Positions 8,892 through 17,186 of a DNA stretch of 64,000 nt are shown here, piece after piece; position 1 is the first letter of the stretch; every line of letters begins with the position of its first letter. The stretch spans positions 21,974-85,973 of the forward strand of contig JABGPZ010000060.1 of assembly GCA_018644725.1 (NCBI GenBank). Reading direction: 5' to 3'. Under the pieces are notes generated by a model. It searched no databases. It was not told where the DNA came from and saw only the letters and a list, made by a program, of their open reading frames with translations. This DNA comes from Phycisphaerales bacterium (lineage in GTDB: Bacteria > Planctomycetota > Phycisphaerae > SM23-33). A program made the position numbers and the translations under genes.

Positions 8892-10061
8892 ATGAGTGAA
8901 CCAGAAGTGATTCGTATCGGTATCGTCGGCTTCGGGTCGATCGCACGCGTCCACGCGGGCTATTTGCTCGCGGGCGAAGTGCCCGGCGCGGTGTTGTCGG
9001 CGGTGTCGTCGATTGATGAACCCGGCCAGGCTGCCGCACGAGAACTCGGCGGCGAGATTGCCGTGTTCGCTTCGGCGGCGGAGATGTATGCAGCGGGCGC
9101 GTGTGACGCGGCGCTGATTTGCACACCGCACAAGGCGCACCCTGCGTGCGCGATGGAAGCGATGCAGGCCGGCGTGGCCGTCCTCAGCGAAAAACCCGCC
9201 GGCGTGGAACCCGCATCCGTCGCCGCGATGAACGATGCCGCCGACGAGGCAGGCGTCGCATTCAGCATGATGTATCACTGGCGCACGAGCGGGCTGTATC
9301 AAACCCTCAAGCGCCTGCTCGACGAGGACACCCTCGGCGCGATCAAGCGCATTCACTGGAGCGTGACGAACTGGTATCGCACGCAGGCCTATTACGACGC
9401 GAGCAGCTGGCGCGCAACGTGGGAAGGCGAGGGCGGCGGCGCGACGATCAATCAATCCGCACACCAACTCGACCTGTGGCAGTGGCTGTTCGGGCTGCCG
9501 ACGCGCCTGCGCGCGTTTTGCGGCTTTGGAAAATATCACGACATCGAGGTCGAGGACGACGTCACGGCCTATATGGAATATGACTCGGGCACGACGGCGA
9601 CGTTCATCGCCTCGACCGGCGAAGCGCCCGGCGAAAGCCGTCTGGTGATTCACGGCGATCTCGGGAAGATTGTTGTCGAGGACGACACGATCACGCTGTG
9701 GAAAAACGCCATCTCCGAGCGGGCCCACAACGCCTCCGACCCGACGGGCTTCGAATTGCCCGCATGCGAAAAAACAGTCGTCGACTATCCCGAAGGCACA
9801 CCCGCGCACGCGCTGGTGACGGCCGACTTCGTTACTCATCTTCGCACCGGTTCTCCGCTACTCGTCGATGGCCGCGATGGCCTCGCGAGCATGCAGCTGG
9901 TCAACGCGATGATTCTCAGCGGCTGGACGGACGAGTGGTGCAGCCTGCCCGTCGATGCCGAAACCTATAACAAACACCTCGCCGAGCACATCGCCAACTC
10001 CGCCGGCAAGGCCGAAACAACCGCGACGACCCTCGACATGAGCAAGTCGTTCAGCTACTAA
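8892..10061 (+). CDS. Gfo/Idh/MocA family oxidoreductase, cytoplasmic
   Basis: A 389-residue dehydrogenase with no signal peptide, unlike the exported paralogue at 4169. The nucleotide-binding motif GFGSIA is at residues 13-18 and EKP at 100-102. The C-terminal domain has GGGATINQSAHQLDLW around residue 185, carrying the expected His. It lies 17 nt after the DUF1080 gene and 24 nt before the transporter, so all are probably one transcript. One paralogue outside and one inside the membrane suggests oxidation of a sugar in the periplasm and reduction of the keto product after import; this is inferred from gene order. Confidence 0.88.
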   Translation: MSEPEVIRIGIVGFGSIARVHAGYLLAGEVPGAVLSAVSSIDEPGQAAARELGGEIAVFASAAEMYAAGACDAALICTPHKAHPACAMEAMQAGVAVLSEKPAGVEPASVAAMNDAADEAGVAFSMMYHWRTSGLYQTLKRLLDEDTLGAIKRIHWSVTNWYRTQAYYDASSWRATWEGEGGGATINQSAHQLDLWQWLFGLPTRLRAFCGFGKYHDIEVEDDVTAYMEYDSGTTATFIASTGEAPGESRLVIHGDLGKIVVEDDTITLWKNAISERAHNASDPTGFELPACEKTVVDYPEGTPAHALVTADFVTHLRTGSPLLVDGRDGLASMQLVNAMILSGWTDEWCSLPVDAETYNKHLAEHIANSAGKAETTATTLDMSKSFSY

Positions 10062-10085
10062 ATTCACACAGAGTAAGGACCAGAC

Positions 10086-11993
10086 ATGACTGACCAACCC
10101 GCACCCGCCACCGATCCACTCGCCGCAGAACGCGCGTACCTCGCCGACCTCGAAACCAAGCCGCTGCCCAGGCGCTGGGGTGGCTACCTCAAGCTTTCCG
10201 GCCCGGGCTTTTTGCAGAGCGCGATGACCCTTGGCGGCGGCACGGCGTTTACGTCGCTGCTGTTGGCGACGTACGACTATCGCCTGCTGTGGGTCGCACC
10301 ACTGGGGATGATTATGGGCGTGGTGATGCTCTCGGCGCTGAGCTATCAAACGCTCTCGACGGGCGAACGTCCGTTCGAAGCCGTCCGCAAGCACGTCAGT
10401 CCCGCTTTGGCGTGGGCGTGGGTGCTCACCTCGCTGGGCGCGACGGTGATCTGGCATTTCGCGCAATATGGCCTGCTCGCGGGCATGGGCAAAGACCTTC
10501 TCAAGGCATCCGGCGTGGCCATGCCCAAACAGGGAACCCCGGCCGATACGTGGCTGGTGCTTGGGATCGGGGCCGTCGTGTTGTGCATCGCGATCTGGAT
10601 CGTTTTTCAATATTCCAAAGGTCACCGCGGCATCCGCATTTACGAAACCGTCGTCAAGTCGCTGGTCTGGATGATCGTCGCAATCCTTGCCGTCGTGGTC
10701 ATTATGTTCGGCATCAAGGGCAAACTTGATGCGGGCCAGATTTTCTCAGGCTATATTCCGAACTTCCTGCCAGAAGACCCCAAGGGGATCGAAAAAGTCA
10801 TCGGCGCACTCGGCGCATCGGTGGGCATCAATATGACGTTCCTGTTCGGCTATTCCCAGCTCTCGCGCGGCTGGGGTCGCGAGCACCGAGGCCTGGCGCG
10901 ATTCGACCTCGCGTTCGGGATGCTCGTGCCGTTTACCATTGCAACGTCGCTTCTGGTCATCGCGGCTGCGACCGCCTTCCAGGGCAAAGTCGCCCCCGGC
11001 GCCCAGGTTCGTCCAGATGAGTTGGGCGCTATGTTCGTTGAGGCGGGCATGCCCGCAGTCGCCACTCGGATCGTCTTTGACTTCGGCATCTGCGCGATGC
11101 TTCTCTCGTGCATCACGATGCACATGCTTTGCTGCGGGTTCTGCTGGTCCGAGGCGCTGAAGTTCAAGCCCGAAGGCTGGAAATATAAACTCGCCTGTCT
11201 CACGCCGTGTGTTGGCGTGTTCGGCGTGTTGCTCTGGAGTACGATGGGTGCCTATGTCGCGCCGTGGACGAGTGCGATTTGCTGGGTGATGCTTCCGATT
11301 GCCTACATCGCGTTCTTCCTTCTCAACAACAAAAAGAAGTATCTCGGCGAGGACAAACCCAAAGGCCCCAAGGGTGCCATTTGGAATCTCGCCATGCTGC
11401 TGATCGTACTGTTCACGCTGGGATCGACGGGCTATTTCTTCTACGCGAAGTATGGCATGCCCCAGTCGACGCGCATTGCGGCCGAGGTGAACATGGCCGA
11501 GTTCTATGCGGACCTGGCGCGCAAGGATTTCGCGGAAGCGGAAAAAACAGGAGAAGGGCTTGTCGCCGCCAAGGCTAAGGCCGAATTGCTGACCCAAAAG
11601 AAAGCGCTTCTGGATGTGGTCCTTACCAAACAGAAGGCTCTCGAAGCTGCGAAGGATCCCGCCGTTGCCGCGATTCTGGCTAAGAGCGTAGACTCTGCCC
11701 GCGGGCAAGTCGACGTTTTTCTGAAGTTGGATGCAATGGGCAAATCGATCCAGGCGAAGGAAACGGCCCTCGCTGGAGCAAAAGAGAAAACGAAACTCCA
11801 AGGCGAGCTGGACGACTTGCTGGCCCAAAAGAAACGTCTCGACATGAGGAGTGCACTTCTGAAAACGATTTGCACCACGCTGGAAACGCTGGAGGCGACT
11901 CCGGATGACGTGGTCGCGAATAAGGTTCTTGGAAATTATGAAGAGCAGCTGAAAACAATGGACGAGGCGAAAGCAAAGGCGTTGAACAAATGA
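10086..11993 (+). CDS. Nramp-like membrane transporter with coiled-coil C-terminus
   Basis: A 635-residue protein with about 11 membrane helices (residues 35-455) on the Nramp/LeuT pattern. TM1 contains GPGFLQSAMTLGGGT and TM6 contains GASVGINMTFLFGYS. Canonical Nramp metal carriers have DPGN in TM1 and M-P-H in TM6. The TM1 Asp and Asn and the TM6 Met-Pro-His are not recognisable here, so Mn/Fe transport is doubtful. After the last helix (near 460) comes a charged helical tail of about 165 residues, probably coiled coil and cytoplasmic, which ordinary Nramps lack. The gene is within the sugar cluster and its stop overlaps the next start (ATGA), so the substrate may be a sugar derivative. AAGGA precedes the ATG. 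Confidence 0.75.
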   Translation: MTDQPAPATDPLAAERAYLADLETKPLPRRWGGYLKLSGPGFLQSAMTLGGGTAFTSLLLATYDYRLLWVAPLGMIMGVVMLSALSYQTLSTGERPFEAVRKHVSPALAWAWVLTSLGATVIWHFAQYGLLAGMGKDLLKASGVAMPKQGTPADTWLVLGIGAVVLCIAIWIVFQYSKGHRGIRIYETVVKSLVWMIVAILAVVVIMFGIKGKLDAGQIFSGYIPNFLPEDPKGIEKVIGALGASVGINMTFLFGYSQLSRGWGREHRGLARFDLAFGMLVPFTIATSLLVIAAATAFQGKVAPGAQVRPDELGAMFVEAGMPAVATRIVFDFGICAMLLSCITMHMLCCGFCWSEALKFKPEGWKYKLACLTPCVGVFGVLLWSTMGAYVAPWTSAICWVMLPIAYIAFFLLNNKKKYLGEDKPKGPKGAIWNLAMLLIVLFTLGSTGYFFYAKYGMPQSTRIAAEVNMAEFYADLARKDFAEAEKTGEGLVAAKAKAELLTQKKALLDVVLTKQKALEAAKDPAVAAILAKSVDSARGQVDVFLKLDAMGKSIQAKETALAGAKEKTKLQGELDDLLAQKKRLDMRSALLKTICTTLETLEATPDDVVANKVLGNYEEQLKTMDEAKAKALNK

Positions 11994-12868
11994 CGCCGGA
12001 TGGAATCTACTATACCGGCTTTGCCGACGAAGCCGCCAAGGGCATCGACGGGCAGATTGCTGCGACCACCGCCCTCGGCTGGTCGAACATCGAGGCGCGC
12101 GCGATCGATGGCGTCAATCTTACCGACATTTCTGATTTGCAATTCGACCTTGTCGCGCAGAAGCTCTCTGATGCGGGCGTTACGGTCAACTGCTTTGGCT
12201 CGGCGATTTCCAACTGGGCCAAGGACGTTCTCGACCCCGCCGACACCAGCTTCGAGGAAACCGACCGCGCCATCACGCGCATGCAGACCCTCGGGGCCAA
12301 GCTGATCCGCATCATGAGCTACAAGGTGTACGAGGACCGCGAGCCGGGCGACCAAGACAAGGCCGCACGGTTCGAGACGCTTCGCCGCATCGTCGACCGC
12401 TTCCTCGACGCGGGGCTCCAGCCCGTCCACGAAAACTGTATGAACTTTGGCGGCATGGGCTGGGAATACACGCAGGAATTGCTCGACAATGTCCCCGGCC
12501 TGAAGCTGGTCTACGATACGGGCAATCCGGTGTTCCTCGCCGATCGTGCCCAGCCGCGGCCTTATCCGCGCCAGAATCCGTGGGAGTTCTATTCCCACGT
12601 TCGCGACCACATCGCCTACATCCACATCAAGGATTGCGTGTACCGCAGTGACGACGATGTGACCTATACGTTCCCCGGCGAGGGTGACGCCGACGTGAAG
12701 CGCATTCTGGCCGACCTCCTCGGGCGCGGGTATCAAGGTGGTATCAGTATCGAGCCGCATATGGCCGTCGTATTCCACGATGCCGCGCAGTCGTCCGACG
12801 AACAGGTCCGCTTCAACAATTACGTCGAGTATGGCCGTCGGCTGGAATCTCTCGTGGCCTCGTTGTAG
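11990..12868 (+). CDS. sugar phosphate isomerase/epimerase (xylose isomerase-like TIM barrel)
   Basis: A 292-residue TIM barrel of the AP-endonuclease-2/xylose isomerase-like family. Recognisable parts are FADEAAKGIDGQI at the N-terminus, GWSNIEARAIDG near residue 32, HENCMNFGG near 147, VYDTGNPVF near 172, YIHIKDC near 204 and ISIEPHM near 250. The Glu, Asp, His and Glu residues would bind a divalent metal. Relatives epimerise or isomerise keto-sugars, or act as 3-keto-glycoside beta-eliminases. Its ATG overlaps the transporter stop by 4 nt, and it is the last gene of the cluster before a new promoter at 12899. The cytoplasmic role in handling imported keto-sugar is inferred. Confidence 0.85.
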   Translation: MTPDGIYYTGFADEAAKGIDGQIAATTALGWSNIEARAIDGVNLTDISDLQFDLVAQKLSDAGVTVNCFGSAISNWAKDVLDPADTSFEETDRAITRMQTLGAKLIRIMSYKVYEDREPGDQDKAARFETLRRIVDRFLDAGLQPVHENCMNFGGMGWEYTQELLDNVPGLKLVYDTGNPVFLADRAQPRPYPRQNPWEFYSHVRDHIAYIHIKDCVYRSDDDVTYTFPGEGDADVKRILADLLGRGYQGGISIEPHMAVVFHDAAQSSDEQVRFNNYVEYGRRLESLVASL

Positions 12869-12898
12869 CAAAACTGTGTAAAAAGCAGTGCTTCGGCC

Positions 12899-12927
12899 TT
12901 GTCAGAGAGATTGGGGCGTGGTAAAAT
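12899..12927 (+). promoter_or_regulatory. promoter upstream of zinc-ribbon membrane protein
   Basis: TTGTCA (12899-12904), a 17-nt spacer and TAAAAT (12922-12927). Transcription starting near 12934 would give a leader of about 33 nt that includes the AGGAG site. Confidence 0.65.
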
Positions 12928-12966
12928 TTCCTGTTCATTGGCCTCATGCAACTAAAGGAGATCGGC

Positions 12967-13440
12967 ATGTCTGAACGTCTCAAAGAAATCTTTCGTTTTC
13001 GCGAAGATGCATCCACCAAAGAGTACGCCATTGCGGGCGGCGCGGGGGTGGTGATTCTGGTCGCGCTTTATTTCATCTTCTTTTCTGGCTCCAGCACCCC
13101 GACGGTCCCCGCGGGATACGCGACCAGAGACATTCCTTTTTGGTGCACCAAGGCCAATAAAGAGTTCACGATTCCCTACAACGAGTTGGAGGAAGCGGGA
13201 CCGCAGGACTTTGATGCAGTCGTCCTGCCGAACCATATCAGGCGCTACCCCTCCTCGTTGAACAATGGCAAAAAGACGGGTGTCAGGATGATTTCCTGTC
13301 TCTCGTGCAAAAAGTGGTTCTGCCCGGATTGGTGGAAGCGCGATTGGTCCGAGGCGGATACCGAGATTGAAAAGCCGCTGGTTTGTCCGCATTGTGGTAC
13401 GGATCGGGACAAATATTTAGACAAGATGATGAGACGATAA
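12967..13440 (+). CDS. small membrane protein with zinc-ribbon cysteines
   Basis: A 157-residue protein not assigned to a named family. Residues 1-20 are charged and cytoplasmic, and 22-41 form one membrane helix (AIAGGAGVVILVALYFIFF). The rest would be periplasmic and contains FWCTKANKEFTIPY, then CLSCKKWFC and, after 25 residues, CPHCG, an arrangement that can hold zinc. ATG 12967 has AGGAG 6 nt upstream. It is followed by its own terminator, so it appears monocistronic. A similar single-span plus zinc-ribbon design occurs in the unrelated small gene at 44389. Function unknown. Confidence 0.75.
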   Translation: MSERLKEIFRFREDASTKEYAIAGGAGVVILVALYFIFFSGSSTPTVPAGYATRDIPFWCTKANKEFTIPYNELEEAGPQDFDAVVLPNHIRRYPSSLNNGKKTGVRMISCLSCKKWFCPDWWKRDWSEADTEIEKPLVCPHCGTDRDKYLDKMMRR

Positions 13441-13466
13441 TCTGCGTAACAAAGCGACTCACACGA

Positions 13467-13491
13467 CCCCGCCCATCGGCGGGGTTTTTTT
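13467..13491 (+). terminator. intrinsic terminator
   Basis: A GC-rich hairpin CCCCGCC CAT CGGCGGGG (one C bulged) followed by seven T, 26 nt after the zinc-ribbon gene. Confidence 0.88.
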
Positions 13492-13547
13492 GTGCCTGGG
13501 GGGATGGCGCGCGCGTGATTTTGGGTGCATTTTTTGGCTCAGGTCGG

Positions 13548-13553
13548 TACACT
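13548..13553 (+). promoter_or_regulatory. -10 box of leaderless ABC ATPase gene
   Basis: TACACT lies 7 nt before the ATG at 13561. No Shine-Dalgarno and no convincing -35 are seen. Confidence 0.4.
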
Positions 13554-13560
13554 ATGGGCC

Positions 13561-14262
13561 ATGTCACTTGTGAAAATTGACAATCTGTGGAAAATCTACC
13601 CGCTTTTGGCGGGGGACGTAGTCGCTCTCGGCGGAGTGTCGCTGGAGATCAAGGCCGGGGACTATGTCTCCATCATGGGCCAATCTGGCAGCGGCAAAAG
13701 TACGATGCTGAACCTGCTGGGCTGCCTCGACAAGCCCTCCCGCGGGCAATATTGGCTGGGCGATGCCGACGTCGCGACATTGACTGACGAGCAGCTTAGC
13801 GTGGTTCGCAATGAGCGGATCGGGTTTGTCTTTCAGAGCTTCAATCTCATTCCCTGGTTGACGATCGAGGAGAACGTGGAAGTGCCCCTGTTCTATCAAG
13901 GCATTGCTCCCGCCGCCCGCCGCGCCAAGTCGATGGAGATGTTGTCGCTCGTCGGCCTCGGAGATCGCGTCGGCCACAAACCCAACGAACTCTCGGGCGG
14001 CCAGCGTCAACGCGCCGCCATCGCCCGGGCGCTGGTGAACGACCCGCTGATTATTCTCGCCGACGAGCCAACGGGGAATCTCGACAGCGCGACGACGTTG
14101 GAGATCCTCGACCTGTTTGACGAGCTCAACCAAAATGGCTGTACGATCATCATGGTTACCCACGAGGCCGACGTGGCCGAGCGCACCCGCCGCGTGATTG
14201 TTCTCCGCGACGGCGAGTTGGAATCGGACCGCACGCAGGCCCCCCAAGGGGGTAAGCGATGA
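13561..14262 (+). CDS. ABC transporter ATP-binding protein, MacB/LolD type
   Basis: A 233-residue ABC ATPase with all catalytic motifs: Walker A GQSGSGKST at residues 40-48, Q-loop near FQSFNLIPW, signature LSGGQRQRA near 144, Walker B LIILADEP and the switch His in MVTHEAD. The family includes LolD, MacB-N and FtsE, which power periplasmic rather than transport-through-membrane work. Its last codons overlap the start of the permease gene at 14259 (ATGA), so the two form one transporter. Cargo is not identifiable: lipoproteins, macrolides or peptides are all known for relatives. It might also energise the unpaired permease at 1988. Confidence 0.92.
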   Translation: MSLVKIDNLWKIYPLLAGDVVALGGVSLEIKAGDYVSIMGQSGSGKSTMLNLLGCLDKPSRGQYWLGDADVATLTDEQLSVVRNERIGFVFQSFNLIPWLTIEENVEVPLFYQGIAPAARRAKSMEMLSLVGLGDRVGHKPNELSGGQRQRAAIARALVNDPLIILADEPTGNLDSATTLEILDLFDELNQNGCTIIMVTHEADVAERTRRVIVLRDGELESDRTQAPQGGKR

Positions 14263-15539
14263 GCCTCTCACTGTTTAAATTTCGCGACATGGTCATCCTC
14301 GGCCTCCACGGTGTGGTGGTTCACAAGGTGCGCAGCGTTTTGACGATCCTGGGGATTTTGTTCGGCGTGTGGAGTGTGATCGCGATGCTGGCGATCAATG
14401 CAGGCCTGAGCGTGCAGAGCCAAAAAGCGCTCCGGCGGCTGGGCTCGACGAACATCATCATTAATTCGATCAAGCCCGAAACCGACGCGGCGAATTCTGG
14501 CGCGTACAACGGTGCGCTGGTCTATGGTCTGACTCTTCGGGATGTCGAGCGTCTCGGGACCAATACGCCCGGCGTGGTCGAAAGTGCCATCCTTCACAAG
14601 ACCCAGAAAACCGCCTGTGCCGGCGAGCACATTCGGGCGGTAGGGGTGCTCGGCATCGAACCGAACTACCTGGCCGTCGCCAATGGAGAAGTGTCCCGCG
14701 GGCGATTCATCAGCGATCTGGACATCCTCCTCTGCCGCAATGTCTGCGTGATTCCCCAGTCGTTTGCCAATCGGATGTTCCCCGCAGACGATGCGCTCGG
14801 CAAGGATCTCCACCTGCTCGATTCCGACGGCAAGCCGTTTCACATCGTGGGGATTATGGAGACGTTGCCCGCCGCACTGGAAAGCCAACTCGGCGAGTCG
14901 GGCGACGCGGTCCTCGTGCCGCTGTCGACCTCGCGCGCGGAATTTGGTTCGATGACAATCCGCTATTCCCAGGGATCGCGCAGTGTCGAACAAGTCGATA
15001 TTTCCCAGTGCATCCTGCGGATGGAGAACGAATCGGCGGTGATTCGCGGGGCCGGGGTCGTGCGAAATCTTCTCCAGCGCGATCATCCCCAGGGCGATTA
15101 CGCGCTGAAGGTCCCCGTCGAAGAAATCAAATTGATGAAGGCGGACATGCGCCGTTGGAACGTGATGTTCTTTCTGATCGCGAGCATTTCGCTGCTGGTC
15201 GGCGGCATCGGGATTATGAATATCATGCTCGCCAGCGTCACCGAGCGGACACGCGAAATTGGTGTGCGCCGGGCTTTGGGCGCGAAAAAACAGGACATCG
15301 TCACGCAGTTCCTCGTCGAGGCTGTGACGCTGACGACGCTGGGCGGGCTGCTCGGGATCGGCATTGGGACGTTCGTGCCGTGGATCCTCCAGCAGATTCT
15401 CGCGATTGAAACGCTGATTACGCCGATGACGCTGATCGTGCCGTTCGTGATGGCGGTCGTGGTGGGGCTGCTGAGCGGATTTTACCCGGCGCTGCGTGCA
15501 GCGAAACTCGATCCGATCGACGCACTCCGTCACGAATAA
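14259..15539 (+). CDS. ABC transporter permease, MacB-like
   Basis: A 426-residue permease with a first helix at about residues 20-45 (VRSVLTILGILFGVWSVIAML), a periplasmic MacB_PCD domain to about 295, and three C-terminal helices forming the FtsX domain. The FtsX domain contains VTERTREIGVRRALGAKKQDI near residue 325 and ends SGFYPALRAAKLDPIDALRHE. It lacks the fused N-terminal ATPase of E. coli MacB; that function is the preceding overlapping gene. An HlyD-like adaptor that could complete a tripartite pump is encoded far away at 45458. Confidence 0.9.
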   Translation: MSLSLFKFRDMVILGLHGVVVHKVRSVLTILGILFGVWSVIAMLAINAGLSVQSQKALRRLGSTNIIINSIKPETDAANSGAYNGALVYGLTLRDVERLGTNTPGVVESAILHKTQKTACAGEHIRAVGVLGIEPNYLAVANGEVSRGRFISDLDILLCRNVCVIPQSFANRMFPADDALGKDLHLLDSDGKPFHIVGIMETLPAALESQLGESGDAVLVPLSTSRAEFGSMTIRYSQGSRSVEQVDISQCILRMENESAVIRGAGVVRNLLQRDHPQGDYALKVPVEEIKLMKADMRRWNVMFFLIASISLLVGGIGIMNIMLASVTERTREIGVRRALGAKKQDIVTQFLVEAVTLTTLGGLLGIGIGTFVPWILQQILAIETLITPMTLIVPFVMAVVVGLLSGFYPALRAAKLDPIDALRHE

Positions 15540-15597
15540 TACAATCGCTGGTCTGCGCCCACGTTGAACAGAAGACACGCCTTGTTAGGAGACCGGA

Positions 15598-17103
15598 ATG
15601 GACAAGCAGACTGTGAACCTTGGCAAGCTCTCGCGGCGGCGCCTGTTGCAAAGTGCGGGGTTGGCGGCGATTTGGCCAGCAGCATCCCGCCTTGTGGCTG
15701 CGGGAAAACCCGCCAAGCCGAACATCATTCTCGTAATTGGCGACGACATGACCTGGCACGATTGCGAGCCCTACGGCAGTACAATCGTCAAAACCCCGAA
15801 CATGGCGCGTCTCGCAAGCGAAGGCATACGGCTGGATAATATGTTCACGTCGACGGCGATGTGTGCACCGACGCGTCAGCAATTGTATACGGGTCTGTTC
15901 CCCGTTCGCAACGGTGCGTACCCAAACCACAGCCAAATCCGCTCGGGCATCAAAACCCTGCCGGTCTACCTCAAGGCGCTCGGCTATCGTGTCGGCCTCG
16001 TCGGCAAAAGGCACTTTGGCCCGGCCGCGCAGTATCCGTATGAAAATCTCGGCATCTTGCCCAAGACGGCCAAGGCTGTCGCGGACCTCACGAAGACCAA
16101 GGCCTTTGTCAATCGCGATGCGAGTCAGCCGTTCTGCCTGGTGGTGTGTCCCTCTGACGCACATGGCCCGTGGACGCGTGGCGATGCCTCGAAGTATCCG
16201 CCAGCGAAAATCACGCCGCCGCCATATCTGCCAGACACCCCCGAGACTCGCACTGCGCTTTCGCACTACTATGCCGAAGTCACGTCGCTGGACGATTTGC
16301 TCGGCGAGGTTCTTGCGATGGCCGACGCGCCGAAACGCAAGGCCAATACCATCGTCATGTTCACCAGCGAGCAGGGATCGAGTATGCCGTTTGGCGGCAA
16401 GTGGAGCTGCCATGATACGGGTCTGAAAACGGCGTTCCTGGTCCGCTGGCCGGGGATGGTCAAGCCCGGTTCGTCATCGGATGCGCTTTGCCAATATGTC
16501 GACGTGCTCCCGACAATGATCGAAGCGGCTGGCGGAAAACCCGAGGCGCTCAAAGCTGGGCGGCCTGATGCGAATGGCAAGACAGGGTTTGACGGCGAGA
16601 GCCTCGTCGGCGTGTTGACGGGCAAAGCCGAATCACACCGAAAGCATGTCTACGGCGTACACACCACGCGCGGGATTATCAACGGCAACGAGGCGTGGCC
16701 GATTCGCTCTGTCAGCGATGGCCGCTATAAGCTGATCTTGAATCTGAATTCGGGCACGCCATTCAGCAATGTGATTTCCGCACCGAGAAAAGGGACCAAG
16801 GCGAGTACGCACCGGCATGAGCCCGATGCTCTGCAATCGTGGGCGAAGGCCGGCGGCGAGGCCGCCAAGCGTGCGGCGTTCTACACGACTCGTCCCGCCG
16901 TCGAACTCTATGACCTGAAGGCCGATCCGTGGGAACTGAAAAACCGCGCGAAGGACGAAACACTGTCTGCCATCCGCAAGCGCCTCGAAGCGCAGCTTGC
17001 GACATGGATGGTCTCTCAGGGCGACCAAGGCATGAAGACCGAGAAGGCCGCCCGCCGCCGTCACGGTAAGAGTCCTGCGAAACCCGCGAAGGGCAAGAAG
17101 TAG
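15598..17103 (+). CDS. sulfatase, Cys-type, exported
   Basis: A 501-residue alkaline-phosphatase-fold sulfatase that hydrolyses sulfate esters. An RRRLLQSAG signal (residues 13-21) directs export, probably by Tat. Metal-binding IGDDMTWHD is near residue 47. The sulfatase signature CAPTR lies in STAMCAPTRQQLYTG near residue 88, where the Cys becomes formylglycine. The C-terminus is rich in Lys and Arg. AGGAG sits 8 nt before the ATG. The gene stands alone on + between the ABC pair and a terminator shared with the three sulfatases on the other strand. The substrate cannot be told from the sequence. Confidence 0.93.
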   Translation: MDKQTVNLGKLSRRRLLQSAGLAAIWPAASRLVAAGKPAKPNIILVIGDDMTWHDCEPYGSTIVKTPNMARLASEGIRLDNMFTSTAMCAPTRQQLYTGLFPVRNGAYPNHSQIRSGIKTLPVYLKALGYRVGLVGKRHFGPAAQYPYENLGILPKTAKAVADLTKTKAFVNRDASQPFCLVVCPSDAHGPWTRGDASKYPPAKITPPPYLPDTPETRTALSHYYAEVTSLDDLLGEVLAMADAPKRKANTIVMFTSEQGSSMPFGGKWSCHDTGLKTAFLVRWPGMVKPGSSSDALCQYVDVLPTMIEAAGGKPEALKAGRPDANGKTGFDGESLVGVLTGKAESHRKHVYGVHTTRGIINGNEAWPIRSVSDGRYKLILNLNSGTPFSNVISAPRKGTKASTHRHEPDALQSWAKAGGEAAKRAAFYTTRPAVELYDLKADPWELKNRAKDETLSAIRKRLEAQLATWMVSQGDQGMKTEKAARRRHGKSPAKPAKGKK

Positions 17104-17130
17104 CATTTCGCGCCCCATTCTTTCTGACAT

Positions 17131-17167
17131 AAAAACAACCCCGCCAGATGACGGGGTTGTTTTTTTG
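17131..17167. terminator. bidirectional intrinsic terminator
   Basis: A hairpin AACAACCCCG / CGGGGTTGTT with an 8-nt loop, A run to the left and seven T to the right, between the convergent sulfatase genes. Confidence 0.9.
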
Positions 17168-17186
17168 TCGGTAGAACGCCGAGATA

